Source of the DNA: Stutzerimonas stutzeri
GTDB lineage: Bacteria > Pseudomonadota > Gammaproteobacteria > Pseudomonadales > Pseudomonadaceae
Length of the DNA stretch: 64,000 bases
NCBI RefSeq assembly: GCF_000219605.1
Contig: NC_015740.1
Coordinates: 310,001 to 374,000, forward strand
Direction of reading: 5' to 3'
The notes under the pieces were generated by a model. That model worked only from the letters and a program-made list of their open reading frames with translations, did not search any database and was not told the origin of the DNA. Positions 25,814 through 35,900 of the stretch are shown here, piece by piece; position 1 is the stretch's first letter, and each line of letters opens with the position of its first letter. A program made the position numbers and the translations under genes.

Positions 25814-27598
25814 CTACTTCTGCTCGCTCTGCGGCGTCACCCGCAACACTTCCTCGACGGTAGTCAGGCCGGCAGCGATCTTCTGCGCGCCGGACAGGCG
25901 CAGGCTGCGCATACCGTCCTTGAACGCCTGGCGACGCAGGGCGACGATATCGGTATCGGCGGTGATCAGCGGCTTGATCGCGTCATTGAGCAGCATGATC
26001 TCGTAGACACCGGCACGCCCGCGATAACCGGTGTCCCGGCATTCCAGGCAGCCGACCGCCCGTTGCGCGGTGCTCGGTAGCGGGGCGTTCCAGGGTTTAG
26101 TCAATGCACTCCAGTCGTCTGCATCGAGCTGCATCGGCGCCTTGCAGTGCGGGCACAGCGTGCGCACCAGGCGCTGCGCCATGACGCCGAGCAGGGTGGC
26201 CTTGAGCAGGTAATGCGGCACGCCCAGCTCCAGCAGGCGGGTGATGGCACTGGGCGCGTCGTTGGTATGCAGCGTGGAGAGCACCAGGTGGCCGGTCAGC
26301 GCGGCCTGGATGGCCATCTCCGCGGTTTCCAGGTCGCGAATCTCGCCGACCATGATGATGTCCGGGTCCTGACGCATCAGCGCGCGCACGCCGCTGGCGA
26401 AGGTCAGGTCGATGTTGTGCTGCACCTGCATCTGGTTGAAGGCGCCTTCGATCATCTCGATCGGGTCCTCGATGGTGCAGACGTTCACCTCCGGCGTCGC
26501 CAGCTGCTTGAGCGTGGTGTAGAGGGTGGTGGTCTTGCCCGAACCGGTCGGCCCGGTGACCAGGATGATGCCGTTGGGCTGGCTGGTCATGCTTTGCCAG
26601 CGACGCAGATCATCGGCGGAAAAGCCCAGCTGGTCGAAGCCCTTGAGCAGCACCTCGGGGTCGAAGATGCGCATCACCATCTTCTCGCCGAAGGCGGTCG
26701 GCAGTGTCGACAGGCGCAGCTCCACCTCGCCGCCATCCGGCGTCTTGGTCTTGACCCGGCCATCCTGCGGCTTGCGCTTCTCGGCCACGTTCATGCGGCC
26801 GAGGGATTTCAGCCGGCTGACCACCGCCATCGTTACCTGCGGTGGGAACTGATAGACGTTGTGCAGCACGCCATCGATGCGAAAGCGCACGGTGCCCTGC
26901 TCGCGGCGCGGTTCGATGTGAATGTCGCTGGCGCGCTGCTGGAAGGCGTACTGGAACAGCCAGTCGACGATATTGACGATGTGCGAGTCGTTGGCGTCCG
27001 GCTCCTGATCGCTGGCGCCGAGGTTGAGCAGCTGCTCGAAGTTGCCGACGCCGCTGATCTTCTGATCCGTGCTGCTGGCACCGCTGACCGACTTGGCCAG
27101 GCGGTAGAACTCGACGGTGAAGCGTTGAATGTCCGTCGGGTTGGCCACCACACGCTTGATCGGCCGCTTGAGCACGTGGGTCAGGTTGGCTTCCCAACCG
27201 TGCACGAAAGGCTGGCTGCTGGCGATGGTCACGGCGCTGGCATCCACCGCCACGGCCAGAATGCTGTGGCGCTGGGCGAAGGCGTAGGACATCAGTGGAG
27301 TGACGGCGGCGACGTCGATCTTCAGCGGATCGATGCGCAGGTAAGGCTGGCCGGCACGTTCGGCCAGCCAGACGGTGAGGGTTTCCAGATCGAGCTTCTT
27401 GCCCGGCCGCTGCAGGTCGTCAAGCTGCTGGGCGGCGAGGAATTCCAGCGGATGCTGCTGGTTGGCCACCGCGCTGCGGCGTACCGTCAGGCACTGCTCG
27501 GCGCTGTCCTGCGCGACCCGCCCCTGGGCAACCAGCTCGCGCAACAGGTCGGCAAGATCGAGAGGGCGGTCCTGGGTGGGCGAGTTCAGCACGGACAT
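25814..27598 (-). CDS. GspE/PilB-type secretion ATPase (orphan)
   Basis: 594 residues. An N-terminal GspE_N-like domain is followed by the ATPase core: SDIHIEPRREQGTVRFRIDG (about 230-250), Walker A GPTGSGKTTT (near 348-357), Asp box TIEDPIE, Walker B-like DPDIIMVGEIRD, His box TLHTNDAPSAI, and the tetracysteine zinc motif LCPHC...GCLEC near 480-517. The ATG at 27598 is preferred over the upstream frame. No other type II secretion or type IV pilus genes are nearby. From memory P. aeruginosa has the same orphan here (PA5210). Confidence 0.9.
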   Translation of the reverse strand: MSVLNSPTQDRPLDLADLLRELVAQGRVAQDSAEQCLTVRRSAVANQQHPLEFLAAQQLDDLQRPGKKLDLETLTVWLAERAGQPYLRIDPLKIDVAAVTPLMSYAFAQRHSILAVAVDASAVTIASSQPFVHGWEANLTHVLKRPIKRVVANPTDIQRFTVEFYRLAKSVSGASSTDQKISGVGNFEQLLNLGASDQEPDANDSHIVNIVDWLFQYAFQQRASDIHIEPRREQGTVRFRIDGVLHNVYQFPPQVTMAVVSRLKSLGRMNVAEKRKPQDGRVKTKTPDGGEVELRLSTLPTAFGEKMVMRIFDPEVLLKGFDQLGFSADDLRRWQSMTSQPNGIILVTGPTGSGKTTTLYTTLKQLATPEVNVCTIEDPIEMIEGAFNQMQVQHNIDLTFASGVRALMRQDPDIIMVGEIRDLETAEMAIQAALTGHLVLSTLHTNDAPSAITRLLELGVPHYLLKATLLGVMAQRLVRTLCPHCKAPMQLDADDWSALTKPWNAPLPSTAQRAVGCLECRDTGYRGRAGVYEIMLLNDAIKPLITADTDIVALRRQAFKDGMRSLRLSGAQKIAAGLTTVEEVLRVTPQSEQK

Positions 27599-27694
27599 GG
27601 TGTTCCTTCGACGTGGCGCGCAAAAATCCAAGCTTGCCGTTAAACACCCGGCGTTGTCTGCCGCCGGGGTTCAACTTTGCGCAGCGTTATGCCG

Positions 27695-29059
27695 TTATTT
27701 TTCCAGCAGTTTCCAGGCCTTGAGCGTCCATACCCGATGGGCCTGCTCGACGCGTTGCTCGCGCGCTGCTTCGTCCAGCGGCTGACGGGCCATTTCGTGG
27801 AGCTTGGCCAGTTCGCCATAGAGACGGTCGGTTTCCGGCAGCTCCAGCACGCCGCGCGCCAGGTGCAGCCATACCAGCATGCGCTCCATGCGCGGGCTCT
27901 GCTCGGCCAGGTCTTCCGGCTGCTGCTGGTAGCGCGGCAACTGCAGAGCCTTGGCTTCTTCGGCCAGCAGGTGCGGCAGCCATTTGCCCAGCTCGGCGGC
28001 ACCCTGGCGATCGCCACGGGCGTTGCGGCCTTGGGTCCAGCTGCGTTGCAGCAGCCAGAGGGACGCCTTGAGCGACAGCAGGCCCCAGCGGGTCTGACCC
28101 AGTTCCTCGGTGAACTGCGTTGGTGCGGCCTTGCGCACCCCCTCATCGTCCTGACCGGCTTCGACTCGTGGACGCCAGTCGTGGATCAGCATATCGAGCA
28201 GTTCGCGCAGCTCTCGGCTGCTGGCACGTGGGGCGGCCTGGCCGAGGCTGCCGAGCAGGGCGCGCAGTTCGACGAGCTGCTGCAGCCATTCGCCCAGCAG
28301 TTTCCAGCGGCCATTGAAGCGGTACTGCTCGGCCAGTCGCTGGCTATTGCCGAGCAGCTGCCAGCCAAGCGCGACGACGGCATCGTCCAGCGGCATGCTC
28401 GCCACCAGTTCGGGTGCGGGCAGCTGCAGGCTGTAGCCATCGGCGTCATACAGGCGGTAGCCGCGTTCGGCCTTGCTGATGTCGCAGGGCATCAGCGGCA
28501 GGTCGGCGGCCAGTTCGGCGGCCAGTTCCAGCAGCGCTTCGGGCTCGCCCTGGCGCAGTTCCAGCTCCAGCTCGCAGATCTCCTCGGACTGCTTGCCGGC
28601 CTTGACCTGGCCCAGGTCCAGTGCGGCTTCGATGACGACCCTGGTCTTTCCGCGGCCCCAGGCGATCTCGGCCTTCTCGCGGACGAAATCGGTGGTGAAG
28701 ATCGGTTTCAGGGTCTTCTTGTCCAGGTTGGCGAGGCTGGCCGGCCAGCAGTCATCGCCAAGCTTCTTGATGTCCAGCTTGGCCTTGTCCAGGTACCAGT
28801 CCCACTCGTTGCGTTCGGACAGGCCGGCGACGCTCTGGCCGCGGCTTTTCAGGGTCTGGATGAACTGCTCGCCGTCGCGCCGCAGGCGCAACGCCACGCG
28901 GGCATGAGCCAGTTCGCGCTCGGCGGTGTCGTAATACTGGTTGAACAGCTCATGGCGCGACCAGCCGCTCTTGTTGCACTTCTTCAGCAGCGGATGTTCG
29001 CGCAGGGCGAGGAGAGTCTCGCGGCTGGCGCGTAGCTTGATTTCGGTTTCTTTCTGCAT
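27695..29059 (-). CDS. ygiF: Inorganic triphosphatase (CYTH-CHAD, YgiF-like)
   Basis: A 454-residue cytoplasmic protein. The N-terminal CYTH domain (1-200) carries the defining ExExK as ETEIKLRA at residues 4-11, plus LRLRRDGEQFIQTLKSRG and the acidic ELELRQGE. The C-terminal half (about 230-454) is a helical CHAD domain. YgiF hydrolyses inorganic triphosphate, and CHAD domains bind polyphosphate. The ATG at 29059 (MQKETEIK) is the natural family start. It is divergent from the phosphate-uptake pair, which fits a polyphosphate theme. Confidence 0.9.
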   Translation of the reverse strand: MQKETEIKLRASRETLLALREHPLLKKCNKSGWSRHELFNQYYDTAERELAHARVALRLRRDGEQFIQTLKSRGQSVAGLSERNEWDWYLDKAKLDIKKLGDDCWPASLANLDKKTLKPIFTTDFVREKAEIAWGRGKTRVVIEAALDLGQVKAGKQSEEICELELELRQGEPEALLELAAELAADLPLMPCDISKAERGYRLYDADGYSLQLPAPELVASMPLDDAVVALGWQLLGNSQRLAEQYRFNGRWKLLGEWLQQLVELRALLGSLGQAAPRASSRELRELLDMLIHDWRPRVEAGQDDEGVRKAAPTQFTEELGQTRWGLLSLKASLWLLQRSWTQGRNARGDRQGAAELGKWLPHLLAEEAKALQLPRYQQQPEDLAEQSPRMERMLVWLHLARGVLELPETDRLYGELAKLHEMARQPLDEAAREQRVEQAHRVWTLKAWKLLEK

Positions 29060-29172
29060 GGTGCCGACTGGGTGCCTATGATGTGTTGATGTTGCAGCCT
29101 GATGACGCACGGTAGCAGGCGTGATGGCCTGTCCGTATACTTGCCGCCTCTTTCAAGCCGGGGCCATACCCT

Positions 29173-29850
29173 ATGCCAGTCAATCCTTTCGTCAGCTTGT
29201 TTGGACGCTCGCCAATCGGCCCGATGCAGCAGCATATGGCCAAGTCGCATGAATGTGCAGCGAACTTGGTGCCGCTGTTCCAGGCGGTAATGGCCGAGGA
29301 CTGGGAAAAGGTCGAGCAGATCCAGCAGCAGATGGCGCAGCTGGAGAACGAGGCCGACAAACTGAAGAAGAGCGTACGCCAGCACCTGCCCAAGAGCCTG
29401 TTCCTGCCGGTGCCGCGCTCCGATCTGCTTGATCTGCTGAGTGTACAGGACAAGATCGCCAACCGCGCCAAGGACATCGCCGGTCTGATGCTGGGCCGCT
29501 GCATGACCATCCCGCAGGCGCTGCAGCCGCAGATGCTGGCCTACGTGCAACGCAGCGTCGACGCCAGCGCCCAGGCGCTGAAGGCGCTGAAGGAACTGGA
29601 TTCGCTGCTGGAAACCGGCTTCAGCGGCCGTGAAGCCACACTCGTCGAAAATATGGTCGAGGAGCTCGAGGAGATCGAGCGCGAAACCGACCGCATGCAG
29701 ATCACGGTACGCCGTGCGCTGTTCAATCTGGAAAAGGACCTGCCAGCAGTCGACGTGATCTTCCTCTACAAGATCATCGAATGGATCGGTGATGTAGCCG
29801 ACCGCGCCGAGCGCGTCGGCAACCGTCTGGAACAATTGCTGGCGCGCTGA
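29173..29850 (+). CDS. PhoU-like DUF47/TIGR00153 protein
   Basis: A 225-residue, almost wholly helical protein of the DUF47 family. Conserved acidic helix segments are visible, such as LENEADKLKKSVRQHLP, LLSVQDKIANRAKDIAG and KIIEWIGDVADRAERVGNRL. DUF47 proteins accompany Pit phosphate transporters and are thought to regulate them. The pit gene follows 41 bp downstream on the same strand, supporting that role. Confidence 0.88.
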   Translation: MPVNPFVSLFGRSPIGPMQQHMAKSHECAANLVPLFQAVMAEDWEKVEQIQQQMAQLENEADKLKKSVRQHLPKSLFLPVPRSDLLDLLSVQDKIANRAKDIAGLMLGRCMTIPQALQPQMLAYVQRSVDASAQALKALKELDSLLETGFSGREATLVENMVEELEEIERETDRMQITVRRALFNLEKDLPAVDVIFLYKIIEWIGDVADRAERVGNRLEQLLAR

Positions 29851-29891
29851 GGCGCCAGCGTCCTTTCTGGGTTCAACAGGTAGTTTTCCTT

Positions 29892-31157
29892 ATGTCTCTT
29901 ATTGCGGATTACGGCTTCGTACTCCTGATTCTCGCCTGCGCATTCGGTTTCTTCATGGCCTGGGGTGTCGGTGCCAACGACGTCGCCAACGCCATGGGCA
30001 CTTCGGTCGGTTCCCGTGCGCTGACCATCAAGCAGGCGATCATCGTGGCGATGATCTTCGAGTTCTGCGGCGCCTACCTGGCCGGTGGCGAGGTTACCGA
30101 GACGATCAAGAACGGCATCGTCGATGCCGAGGTCATCCCGCCCGATCTGATGGTGCTGGGCATGATGTCGGCGCTGCTGGCGGCCGGTACCTGGCTGATG
30201 ATCGCGACGATGAAGGGCTGGCCGGTCTCCACCACGCATTCGATCATCGGCGCCGTCATCGGCTTCGCGGCCGTAGGCGTATCCACCGATGCGGTGCACT
30301 GGGAGGCCATCGGGCCGATCGTCGCCAGCTGGGTGGTCACGCCAATGCTTTCAGGGATCGTGGCCTTCGGCCTGTTCATGAGCGTGCAGAAACTGATCAT
30401 CAACACTGATCATCCCTTCGAGAACGCCAAACGCTTCGTCCCGCTGTACATGTTTCTCACCGGTTTCATGGTCGCCCTGATGACGGTGACCAAAGGTCTC
30501 AAGCATGTCGGCCTGCACCTGAGCAGCCAGCAGGGCGTGGTCATCGCCTTTGGCATCGGCCTGCTGGTAGCGCTGCTCGGCGTGGCACTGCTCAGCCGTA
30601 TCAAGCTGGACGTGGAGGCGGACAAGACCTTCCACTTCGCCAGCGTGGAGAAGGTCTTCGCCGTGCTGATGATCTTCACCGCCTGTTCGATGGCCTTCGC
30701 CCATGGTGCCAACGACGTCGCCAACGCCGTCGGCCCGCTGGCCGCCATCGTCGGTGTGATCGAATCCGGTGGTGCTGCCGACATCGCCGCCAAGTCCGCA
30801 GTGCCGGGCTGGGTGCTGCTGCTGGGCGCGCTCGGTATCGTCATCGGTCTGGCCACCTACGGCTACAAGGTGATCGCCACCATCGGCAAGGAAATCACCG
30901 AGCTGACCCCGAGCCGTGGCTTCGCCGCCGAACTGGCCACCGCGACCACCGTGGTCGGCGCCTCGGCCATCGGCCTGCCGGTTTCCACCACCCATACGCT
31001 GGTGGGTGCCGTGCTTGGCATTGGTATCGCCCGCGGTATCGGTGCGCTGAACCTGGGCGTGGTCGGTTCGATCTTCATGTCCTGGCTGATCACCCTGCCG
31101 GCCGGCGCCTTCCTCGCGATCGTCTTCTTCACCGTGCTCAAGTTCATCTTTACCTGA
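29892..31157 (+). CDS. Low-affinity inorganic phosphate transporter (Pit family)
   Basis: A 421-residue inner-membrane permease with about 10-11 membrane spans. The two inverted-repeat signatures of the family are present: GANDVANAMGTSVGS near residue 30 and GANDVANAVGPLAAI near 276. Each half also carries a VSTTH motif (PVSTTHSIIGA, PVSTTHTLVGA). It takes up phosphate (or metal phosphate) using the proton gradient. It is co-transcribed with the DUF47 gene and ended by a clear terminator. Confidence 0.93.
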   Translation: MSLIADYGFVLLILACAFGFFMAWGVGANDVANAMGTSVGSRALTIKQAIIVAMIFEFCGAYLAGGEVTETIKNGIVDAEVIPPDLMVLGMMSALLAAGTWLMIATMKGWPVSTTHSIIGAVIGFAAVGVSTDAVHWEAIGPIVASWVVTPMLSGIVAFGLFMSVQKLIINTDHPFENAKRFVPLYMFLTGFMVALMTVTKGLKHVGLHLSSQQGVVIAFGIGLLVALLGVALLSRIKLDVEADKTFHFASVEKVFAVLMIFTACSMAFAHGANDVANAVGPLAAIVGVIESGGAADIAAKSAVPGWVLLLGALGIVIGLATYGYKVIATIGKEITELTPSRGFAAELATATTVVGASAIGLPVSTTHTLVGAVLGIGIARGIGALNLGVVGSIFMSWLITLPAGAFLAIVFFTVLKFIFT

Positions 31158-31175
31158 GTCGAGCCGACGCGATCG

Positions 31176-31203
31176 ACGCCCCGCCTCGGCGGGGCGTTTT
31201 CGT
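31176..31203 (+). terminator. Rho-independent terminator after pit
   Basis: ACGCCCCGCC with GGCGGGGCGT forms a 10-bp stem, followed by TTTT. It lies 19 bp after the pit stop codon. Confidence 0.88.
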
Positions 31204-31275
31204 TTGCGGGTCCCGCCGTCGCGCGTTTCGTGCTTCACTGCACCTTCGTTCTGATCGCATCACGGGAGGTCACCG

Positions 31276-32427
31276 GTGCCCATTCCTTCGCTCAAGGAGC
31301 AGTTCGCCGCGCTCATTGCCGCGCCCTCCGTCAGTTGCACGCAGCCTGGCTGGGATCAGAGCAACCGTCCGGTGATCGAGCTGCTGGCCGCCTGGCTCGG
31401 CGAGTTGGGCTTCGCCTGCGAGACGCCGGAGGTCGCGCCCGGCAAATTCAATCTGCTGGCCAGCTACGGCAGCGGTCCCGGTGGCCTGGTGCTGGCCGGA
31501 CACAGCGACACCGTGCCGTTCGATGGTGAACTGTGGACGGCCGATCCGCTGCGCCTTCGCGAGGCCGATGACCGCTGGTACGGGCTCGGCAGTTGCGACA
31601 TGAAGGGCTTCTTTGCGCTGATCATCGAGGCGGTGCGGCCTTTGCTGGAGCAGCCGTTCCGTCGTCCGCTGCTGATCCTCGCCACCTGCGACGAAGAAAG
31701 CTCGATGTCCGGTGCCCGCGCCCTGGCCGCAGCCGGCCAGCCGCTCGGCCGCGCGGCGCTGATCGGCGAGCCCACGGGGCTGCGGCCGGTGCGTCTGCAC
31801 AAGGGCATCATGATGGAGCGCATCGACATCCTCGGGCAGAGCGGACATTCTTCCAATCCCGCCTACGGCCACAGCGCGCTGGAAGCCATGCACGGCGTGA
31901 TCGGCGAGATGATGACGCTGCGTCGACAGTGGCAGGCCGAGTACGACAATCCGCTGTTCGACGTGCCCAAGCCGACCCTCAACTTCGGCTGCATCCACGG
32001 CGGCGACAACCCCAACCGCATCTGCGGGCAATGCGCGCTGGAGTTCGACCTGCGCCCGCTGCCGGGCATGGACCCGCAGCAGCTGCGCGGGATCATTCGC
32101 CAGCGCCTGCAGCCGCTGGCCGAGCAGCACCAGGTGAAGATCGACCTGGCGCCGCTGTTTCCGGCGGTGCCACCCTTCGAACAGCCGGCCGAAAGCGAGC
32201 TGGTGCGCCTGGCCGAGCGCCTCACCGGGCACCGTGCCGAGGCGGTGGCGTTTGCCACCGAAGCGCCTTATCTTCAGCAGCTCGGCTGCGAGACCCTGGT
32301 GCTCGGCCCCGGCGACATCGCCTGCGCGCACCAGCCCGACGAGTACCTGCAGCTCGAGCGCATCGAACCGACCGTGCAGCTGCTGCGTCGGATGATTGAG
32401 CACTACTGCCTGCAACCCCAGGCCTGA
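31276..32427 (+). CDS. argE: Acetylornithine deacetylase ArgE
   Basis: A 383-residue M20-family zinc hydrolase that converts N-acetylornithine to ornithine. Metal and catalytic residues appear in VLAGHSDTVPFDG (His/Asp), GLGSCDMKGF, TCDEESSM (catalytic Glu pair) and the late GPGDIACAHQPDEY. The dimerisation domain has QSGHSSNPAYG. It starts with GTG at 31276 after GGGAGG. argA follows 45 bp downstream, so two arginine genes are paired. Confidence 0.95.
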   Translation: MPIPSLKEQFAALIAAPSVSCTQPGWDQSNRPVIELLAAWLGELGFACETPEVAPGKFNLLASYGSGPGGLVLAGHSDTVPFDGELWTADPLRLREADDRWYGLGSCDMKGFFALIIEAVRPLLEQPFRRPLLILATCDEESSMSGARALAAAGQPLGRAALIGEPTGLRPVRLHKGIMMERIDILGQSGHSSNPAYGHSALEAMHGVIGEMMTLRRQWQAEYDNPLFDVPKPTLNFGCIHGGDNPNRICGQCALEFDLRPLPGMDPQQLRGIIRQRLQPLAEQHQVKIDLAPLFPAVPPFEQPAESELVRLAERLTGHRAEAVAFATEAPYLQQLGCETLVLGPGDIACAHQPDEYLQLERIEPTVQLLRRMIEHYCLQPQA

Positions 32428-32472
32428 CCGGCCGCCCACCCGACGAACAAGACCTGCCACAAAGGCTTTTCC

Positions 32473-33771
32473 ATGCACGACTACGTCACCTGGCTCCGCG
32501 ATTCCTCGCCCTACATCAACTCGCACCGTGATCGCACCTTCGTCGTCATGCTGCCGGGCGACGGCGTGGAGCATGCCAACTTCGCCAATATCGTCCACGA
32601 CCTAGTGCTGCTGCACAGCCTTGGCGTGCGCCTGGTGCTGGTGTTCGGTTCGCGGCCGCAGATCGAGGCGCGGCTGGCGGCGCGCGGTATCACGCCGCGC
32701 TTCCACCGCGACCTGCGCATCACCGACGGTCCGACCATGGAATGCGTGATCGATGCCGTCGGCCAGCTGCGCATCGCCCTGGAGGCGCGGCTTTCCATGG
32801 ATAAGGCCGCTTCGCCCATGCAGGGCGCACGCCTGCGGGTGGCCAGCGGCAACTTCGTCACCGCGCGACCGATCGGCGTGCTCGATGGCGTTGACCTGCA
32901 CCACACCGGCGAGGTGCGGCGCATCGATCGCAAGGGCATCGGTCGACTGCTGGACGAGCGCACCATCGTGCTGCTCTCGCCGCTGGGCTACTCCCCCACC
33001 GGAGAGATTTTCAACCTGGCGTGCGAGGACGTCGCCACCCGCGCCGCCATCGATCTGCAGGCCGACAAACTGGTGCTCTACGGCGCCGAGACCGGCCTGC
33101 TCGACGAAAGCGGCAAGCTGGTGCGTGAGCTGCGTCCGCAGCAGATCCCGGCCTATGTCGAGCGCCTCGGCAGCCAGTATCAGGCCGAGCTGCTGGATGC
33201 GGCGGCGCAGGCCTGCCGCGGCGGCGTGCGGCGTAGCCACGTGGTCAGCTATGTCGACGACGGTGCGCTGCTGAACGAACTGTTCACCCGCGACGGCGCG
33301 GGCACGCTGGTGACCCAGGAGCAGTTCGAGCAACTGCGCGAGGCGACCATCGAGGATGTCGGCGGGCTGATCGATCTGATCACCCCGTTGGAAGAGCAGG
33401 GCATTCTGGTGCGGCGCTCACGCGAGGTGCTGGAACGCGAGGTCGAGCAGTTCAGCATCGTCGAGCGCGACGGGTTGATCATCGCCTGCGCAGCGCTCTA
33501 TCCGATCGCCGACTCGGATGCCGGCGAGCTGGCCTGCCTGGCGGTCAATCCGGAATACCGTCATGGCGGGCGCGGCGACGAGTTGCTCGAACGCATCGAG
33601 GAACGTGCCCGGGCGCTGGGGCTGAAGAAGCTGATCGTGCTCACCACGCGTACCGCGCACTGGTTCCAGGAGCGCGGCTTCGAGCCCATCAGCGTCGATC
33701 GTCTGCCGGCCGCGCGGGCCTCGCTGTACAACTTCCAGCGGAATTCGAAGATCTTCGAAAAGCCGCTCTGA
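32473..33771 (+). CDS. argA: Amino-acid N-acetyltransferase (N-acetylglutamate synthase) ArgA
   Basis: A 432-residue enzyme for the first step of arginine synthesis. An N-terminal amino-acid-kinase-like domain (about 10-290; LLHSLGVRLVLVFGSRPQ, SPLGYSPTGEIF) provides arginine feedback control. A C-terminal GNAT domain (about 290-432) has LACLAVNPEYRHGGRGDELL, the acetyl-CoA binding turn. Length and order match ArgA of pseudomonads. It follows argE on the same strand. Confidence 0.96.
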   Translation: MHDYVTWLRDSSPYINSHRDRTFVVMLPGDGVEHANFANIVHDLVLLHSLGVRLVLVFGSRPQIEARLAARGITPRFHRDLRITDGPTMECVIDAVGQLRIALEARLSMDKAASPMQGARLRVASGNFVTARPIGVLDGVDLHHTGEVRRIDRKGIGRLLDERTIVLLSPLGYSPTGEIFNLACEDVATRAAIDLQADKLVLYGAETGLLDESGKLVRELRPQQIPAYVERLGSQYQAELLDAAAQACRGGVRRSHVVSYVDDGALLNELFTRDGAGTLVTQEQFEQLREATIEDVGGLIDLITPLEEQGILVRRSREVLEREVEQFSIVERDGLIIACAALYPIADSDAGELACLAVNPEYRHGGRGDELLERIEERARALGLKKLIVLTTRTAHWFQERGFEPISVDRLPAARASLYNFQRNSKIFEKPL

Positions 33772-33773
33772 AG

Positions 33774-33804
33774 CCGGCTGGCGGGCGTTGCGCCCGCCGG
33801 CCGG
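33774..33804. terminator. Strong GC hairpin between convergent argA and gshA
   Basis: A 14-bp stem (one T-G wobble) with a TTG loop fills the gap between the two stop codons. Neither strand has a T-run, so it is a stable hairpin of the convergent type rather than a textbook terminator. Confidence 0.55.
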
Positions 33805-35382
33805 TTAGAGCGTCAGGCTGCGCTGGTAATCGGCGACGAAACTGTCGAAGTCCGGCTCGTCCGCAGCTTCCATCGCCGCCTGGCGCTCCAGCGACTGCCG
33901 CGCCGCCGTTTCGAACTGCTGCAGTTCATCGGCGCTTGGCGCCTGGCTGCGGAAGTAGTCGGCGTGGGCAAGCGTCTGGCGCATGGCGAACTGGCTGAAA
34001 CTCTCGCCGTTCGTGCGCAACTGCTCGAGCACGCGCGCCGAGGGCGTCAGGCTGCTGTCGGCGACCTTGGCGCGCTGTTCGGCCAGTGCTTCGGCATGCC
34101 GGCTGTCGCCATGGCTGCGGTCGAGCAGGGCGGCGACTTCGGCGATCTCGTCGAGCAGCTGGCCGGCCCACTCGCCGAGCGGCACGGCCTCGCCGCAGCG
34201 CTGCAGCTGCAACCCGGGGCGTCGGCCCTCCTTGACCACCTTGAGGAAGTTGTCGGTGGCCGCGCCGCACTCGCCATCGGCCAGGCAAGGGCTGTCGGCC
34301 AGCGCGCAGAACAGCAGGAAGGCGTCGAGGAAGCGTGCTTCGTTGAGGTCGATGCCCAGCGGCAGGAACGGGTTGATATCCAGGCAGCGCACTTCGATGT
34401 ATTGGATGCCGCGGGCGCGCAGGGCCTGCAGGGGGCGTTCGCCGGTGGCGGTGACGCGTTTCGGGCGAATGTTCGAGTAGTACTCGTTCTCGATCTGCAG
34501 CACGTTGGTGTTGAGCTGCTGCCAGTTGCCGGCGGCGTCCTTGATGCCCATCGCCTCGTAGGGGGCATACGGCGTGGAGACTGCACGGAACAGGCTTTCG
34601 GTATAACTCGACAGGTCGTCGTAGCAGGGCGTGAGGCCGGCCTGGGCGTTGTTCTGGTAGCCCAGGTCGCTCATGCGCAGGCTGGTGGCGTAGGGCAGGT
34701 ACAGGGTGTCGGCGTCGAGCGCTTCGAGCTGATGCGGGCGCCCGCGCAGGAAGCCGGCGTCCAGTGCCGGCGAGGCGCCGAACAGGTACATCAGCAGCCA
34801 GCTGTAGCGGCGGAAGTTGCGGATCAGTCCGATGTAGCGCGCGGAGCGGTAGTCCCGCTCGGTGCGGGTATCGCCATCATCGGCCTGCAGCACCGGCCAC
34901 AGCGCCTCCGGCAGCGAGAAGTTGTAGTGGATGCCGGCGATGCACTGCATGGTCTTGCCGTAGCGCAGCGCCAGGCCCTGGCGATAGACATGCTTGAGCC
35001 GCCCGATGTTGGAGCTGCCGTATTCGGCGATGGGGATGTCCGCTTCGCTCGGCAGCGGACAGGGCATCGACGGGCTCCACAGGTATTCATCACCGAGCTT
35101 GGCGTAGGTGAAGCGATGGATCGCTTCAAGCTCGGCCAGGGTACTGCGAGGGTCCTGGTCGGTGCCGGTGATGAACTCCAGCAGCGCCTCGGAATAATCG
35201 GTGGTGATCTGCGGGTGGGTCAGCGCCGAGCCCAGCGCGACGGGGTGCGGCGTCATGGCCAGATGGCCGTGGGCATCGACGCGCAGGCATTCGCGCTCGA
35301 TTCCGTGCAGGCATTGGTTGAGCAGCGGCAGGTGTGGAGCCTTGGCCAGCAATGCCAGGCGGTGGGTGAGAAGAGCGCTCAA
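33805..35382 (-). CDS. gshA: Glutamate-cysteine ligase GshA
   Basis: A 525-residue enzyme of the E. coli-type family 1, making gamma-glutamylcysteine for glutathione. Family signatures: [37 protein letters not shown], and [12 protein letters not shown]. The TTG at 35382 is chosen because GAAGGA (35392-35397) lies nine bases upstream and it gives the family N-terminus [13 protein letters not shown]; the longer frame adds 11 unrelated residues. Convergent with argA. Confidence 0.94.
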   Translation of the reverse strand: MSALLTHRLALLAKAPHLPLLNQCLHGIERECLRVDAHGHLAMTPHPVALGSALTHPQITTDYSEALLEFITGTDQDPRSTLAELEAIHRFTYAKLGDEYLWSPSMPCPLPSEADIPIAEYGSSNIGRLKHVYRQGLALRYGKTMQCIAGIHYNFSLPEALWPVLQADDGDTRTERDYRSARYIGLIRNFRRYSWLLMYLFGASPALDAGFLRGRPHQLEALDADTLYLPYATSLRMSDLGYQNNAQAGLTPCYDDLSSYTESLFRAVSTPYAPYEAMGIKDAAGNWQQLNTNVLQIENEYYSNIRPKRVTATGERPLQALRARGIQYIEVRCLDINPFLPLGIDLNEARFLDAFLLFCALADSPCLADGECGAATDNFLKVVKEGRRPGLQLQRCGEAVPLGEWAGQLLDEIAEVAALLDRSHGDSRHAEALAEQRAKVADSSLTPSARVLEQLRTNGESFSQFAMRQTLAHADYFRSQAPSADELQQFETAARQSLERQAAMEAADEPDFDSFVADYQRSLTL

Positions 35383-35508
35383 CTTGTGGATTCCTTCACG
35401 CGACAGTCGCCCCAATATGGGGATGGAAACGCCGCTTCACAAGAGGCAGCGTTGCTTCGACCACAGGCCAGGCGTGCCGACTCCGCGAGCGGCTGGTGGC
35501 ACAGGCCG

Positions 35509-35898
35509 CTAGAGGCAGGCGAAGGTCGCCTGGGCCTTGGCGATCAGCTTGTCGCCCTGATGGACCTCGGCTTCGAGCACCTGGGTCCGCCGGCCACCGT
35601 GCACCACCCAGGCGCGACAACGCAGCTCGCCATCGGTCACCGGGCGGATGTAGTTGACCTTGCATTCGAGCGTGACGCTGTTCGGCGAGCCATCGCCCAG
35701 GCTGTGGCTGGCCTGGCCCATGGCGGTGTCGATCAGCGAGAACAGCGCGCCGCCATGCAGCTTGCCGTGCAGGTTGCGCAGGCCGTCGTGCATGGACAGG
35801 CCGAGCACGGCCTCGCCGTTGCCGACCTGGTGGATCTCCAGGCCGAGCAGACGGCCGAAGGCGCTGGAGCTGCCCACCGCCTCGACTTGAATGCTCAT
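35509..35898 (-). CDS. PaaI-family hotdog thioesterase
   Basis: A 129-residue protein of the hotdog fold. The diagnostic part is LRNLHGKLHGGALFSLIDTAMGQA, with the HGG turn and catalytic acidic residue in LIDTAMG. It probably hydrolyses acyl- or aryl-CoA thioesters in the cytoplasm. It is the gene after tex on the same strand, with a two-base gap, so it is co-transcribed with tex. Confidence 0.87.
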   Translation of the reverse strand: MSIQVEAVGSSSAFGRLLGLEIHQVGNGEAVLGLSMHDGLRNLHGKLHGGALFSLIDTAMGQASHSLGDGSPNSVTLECKVNYIRPVTDGELRCRAWVVHGGRRTQVLEAEVHQGDKLIAKAQATFACL

Positions 35899-35900
35899 GC

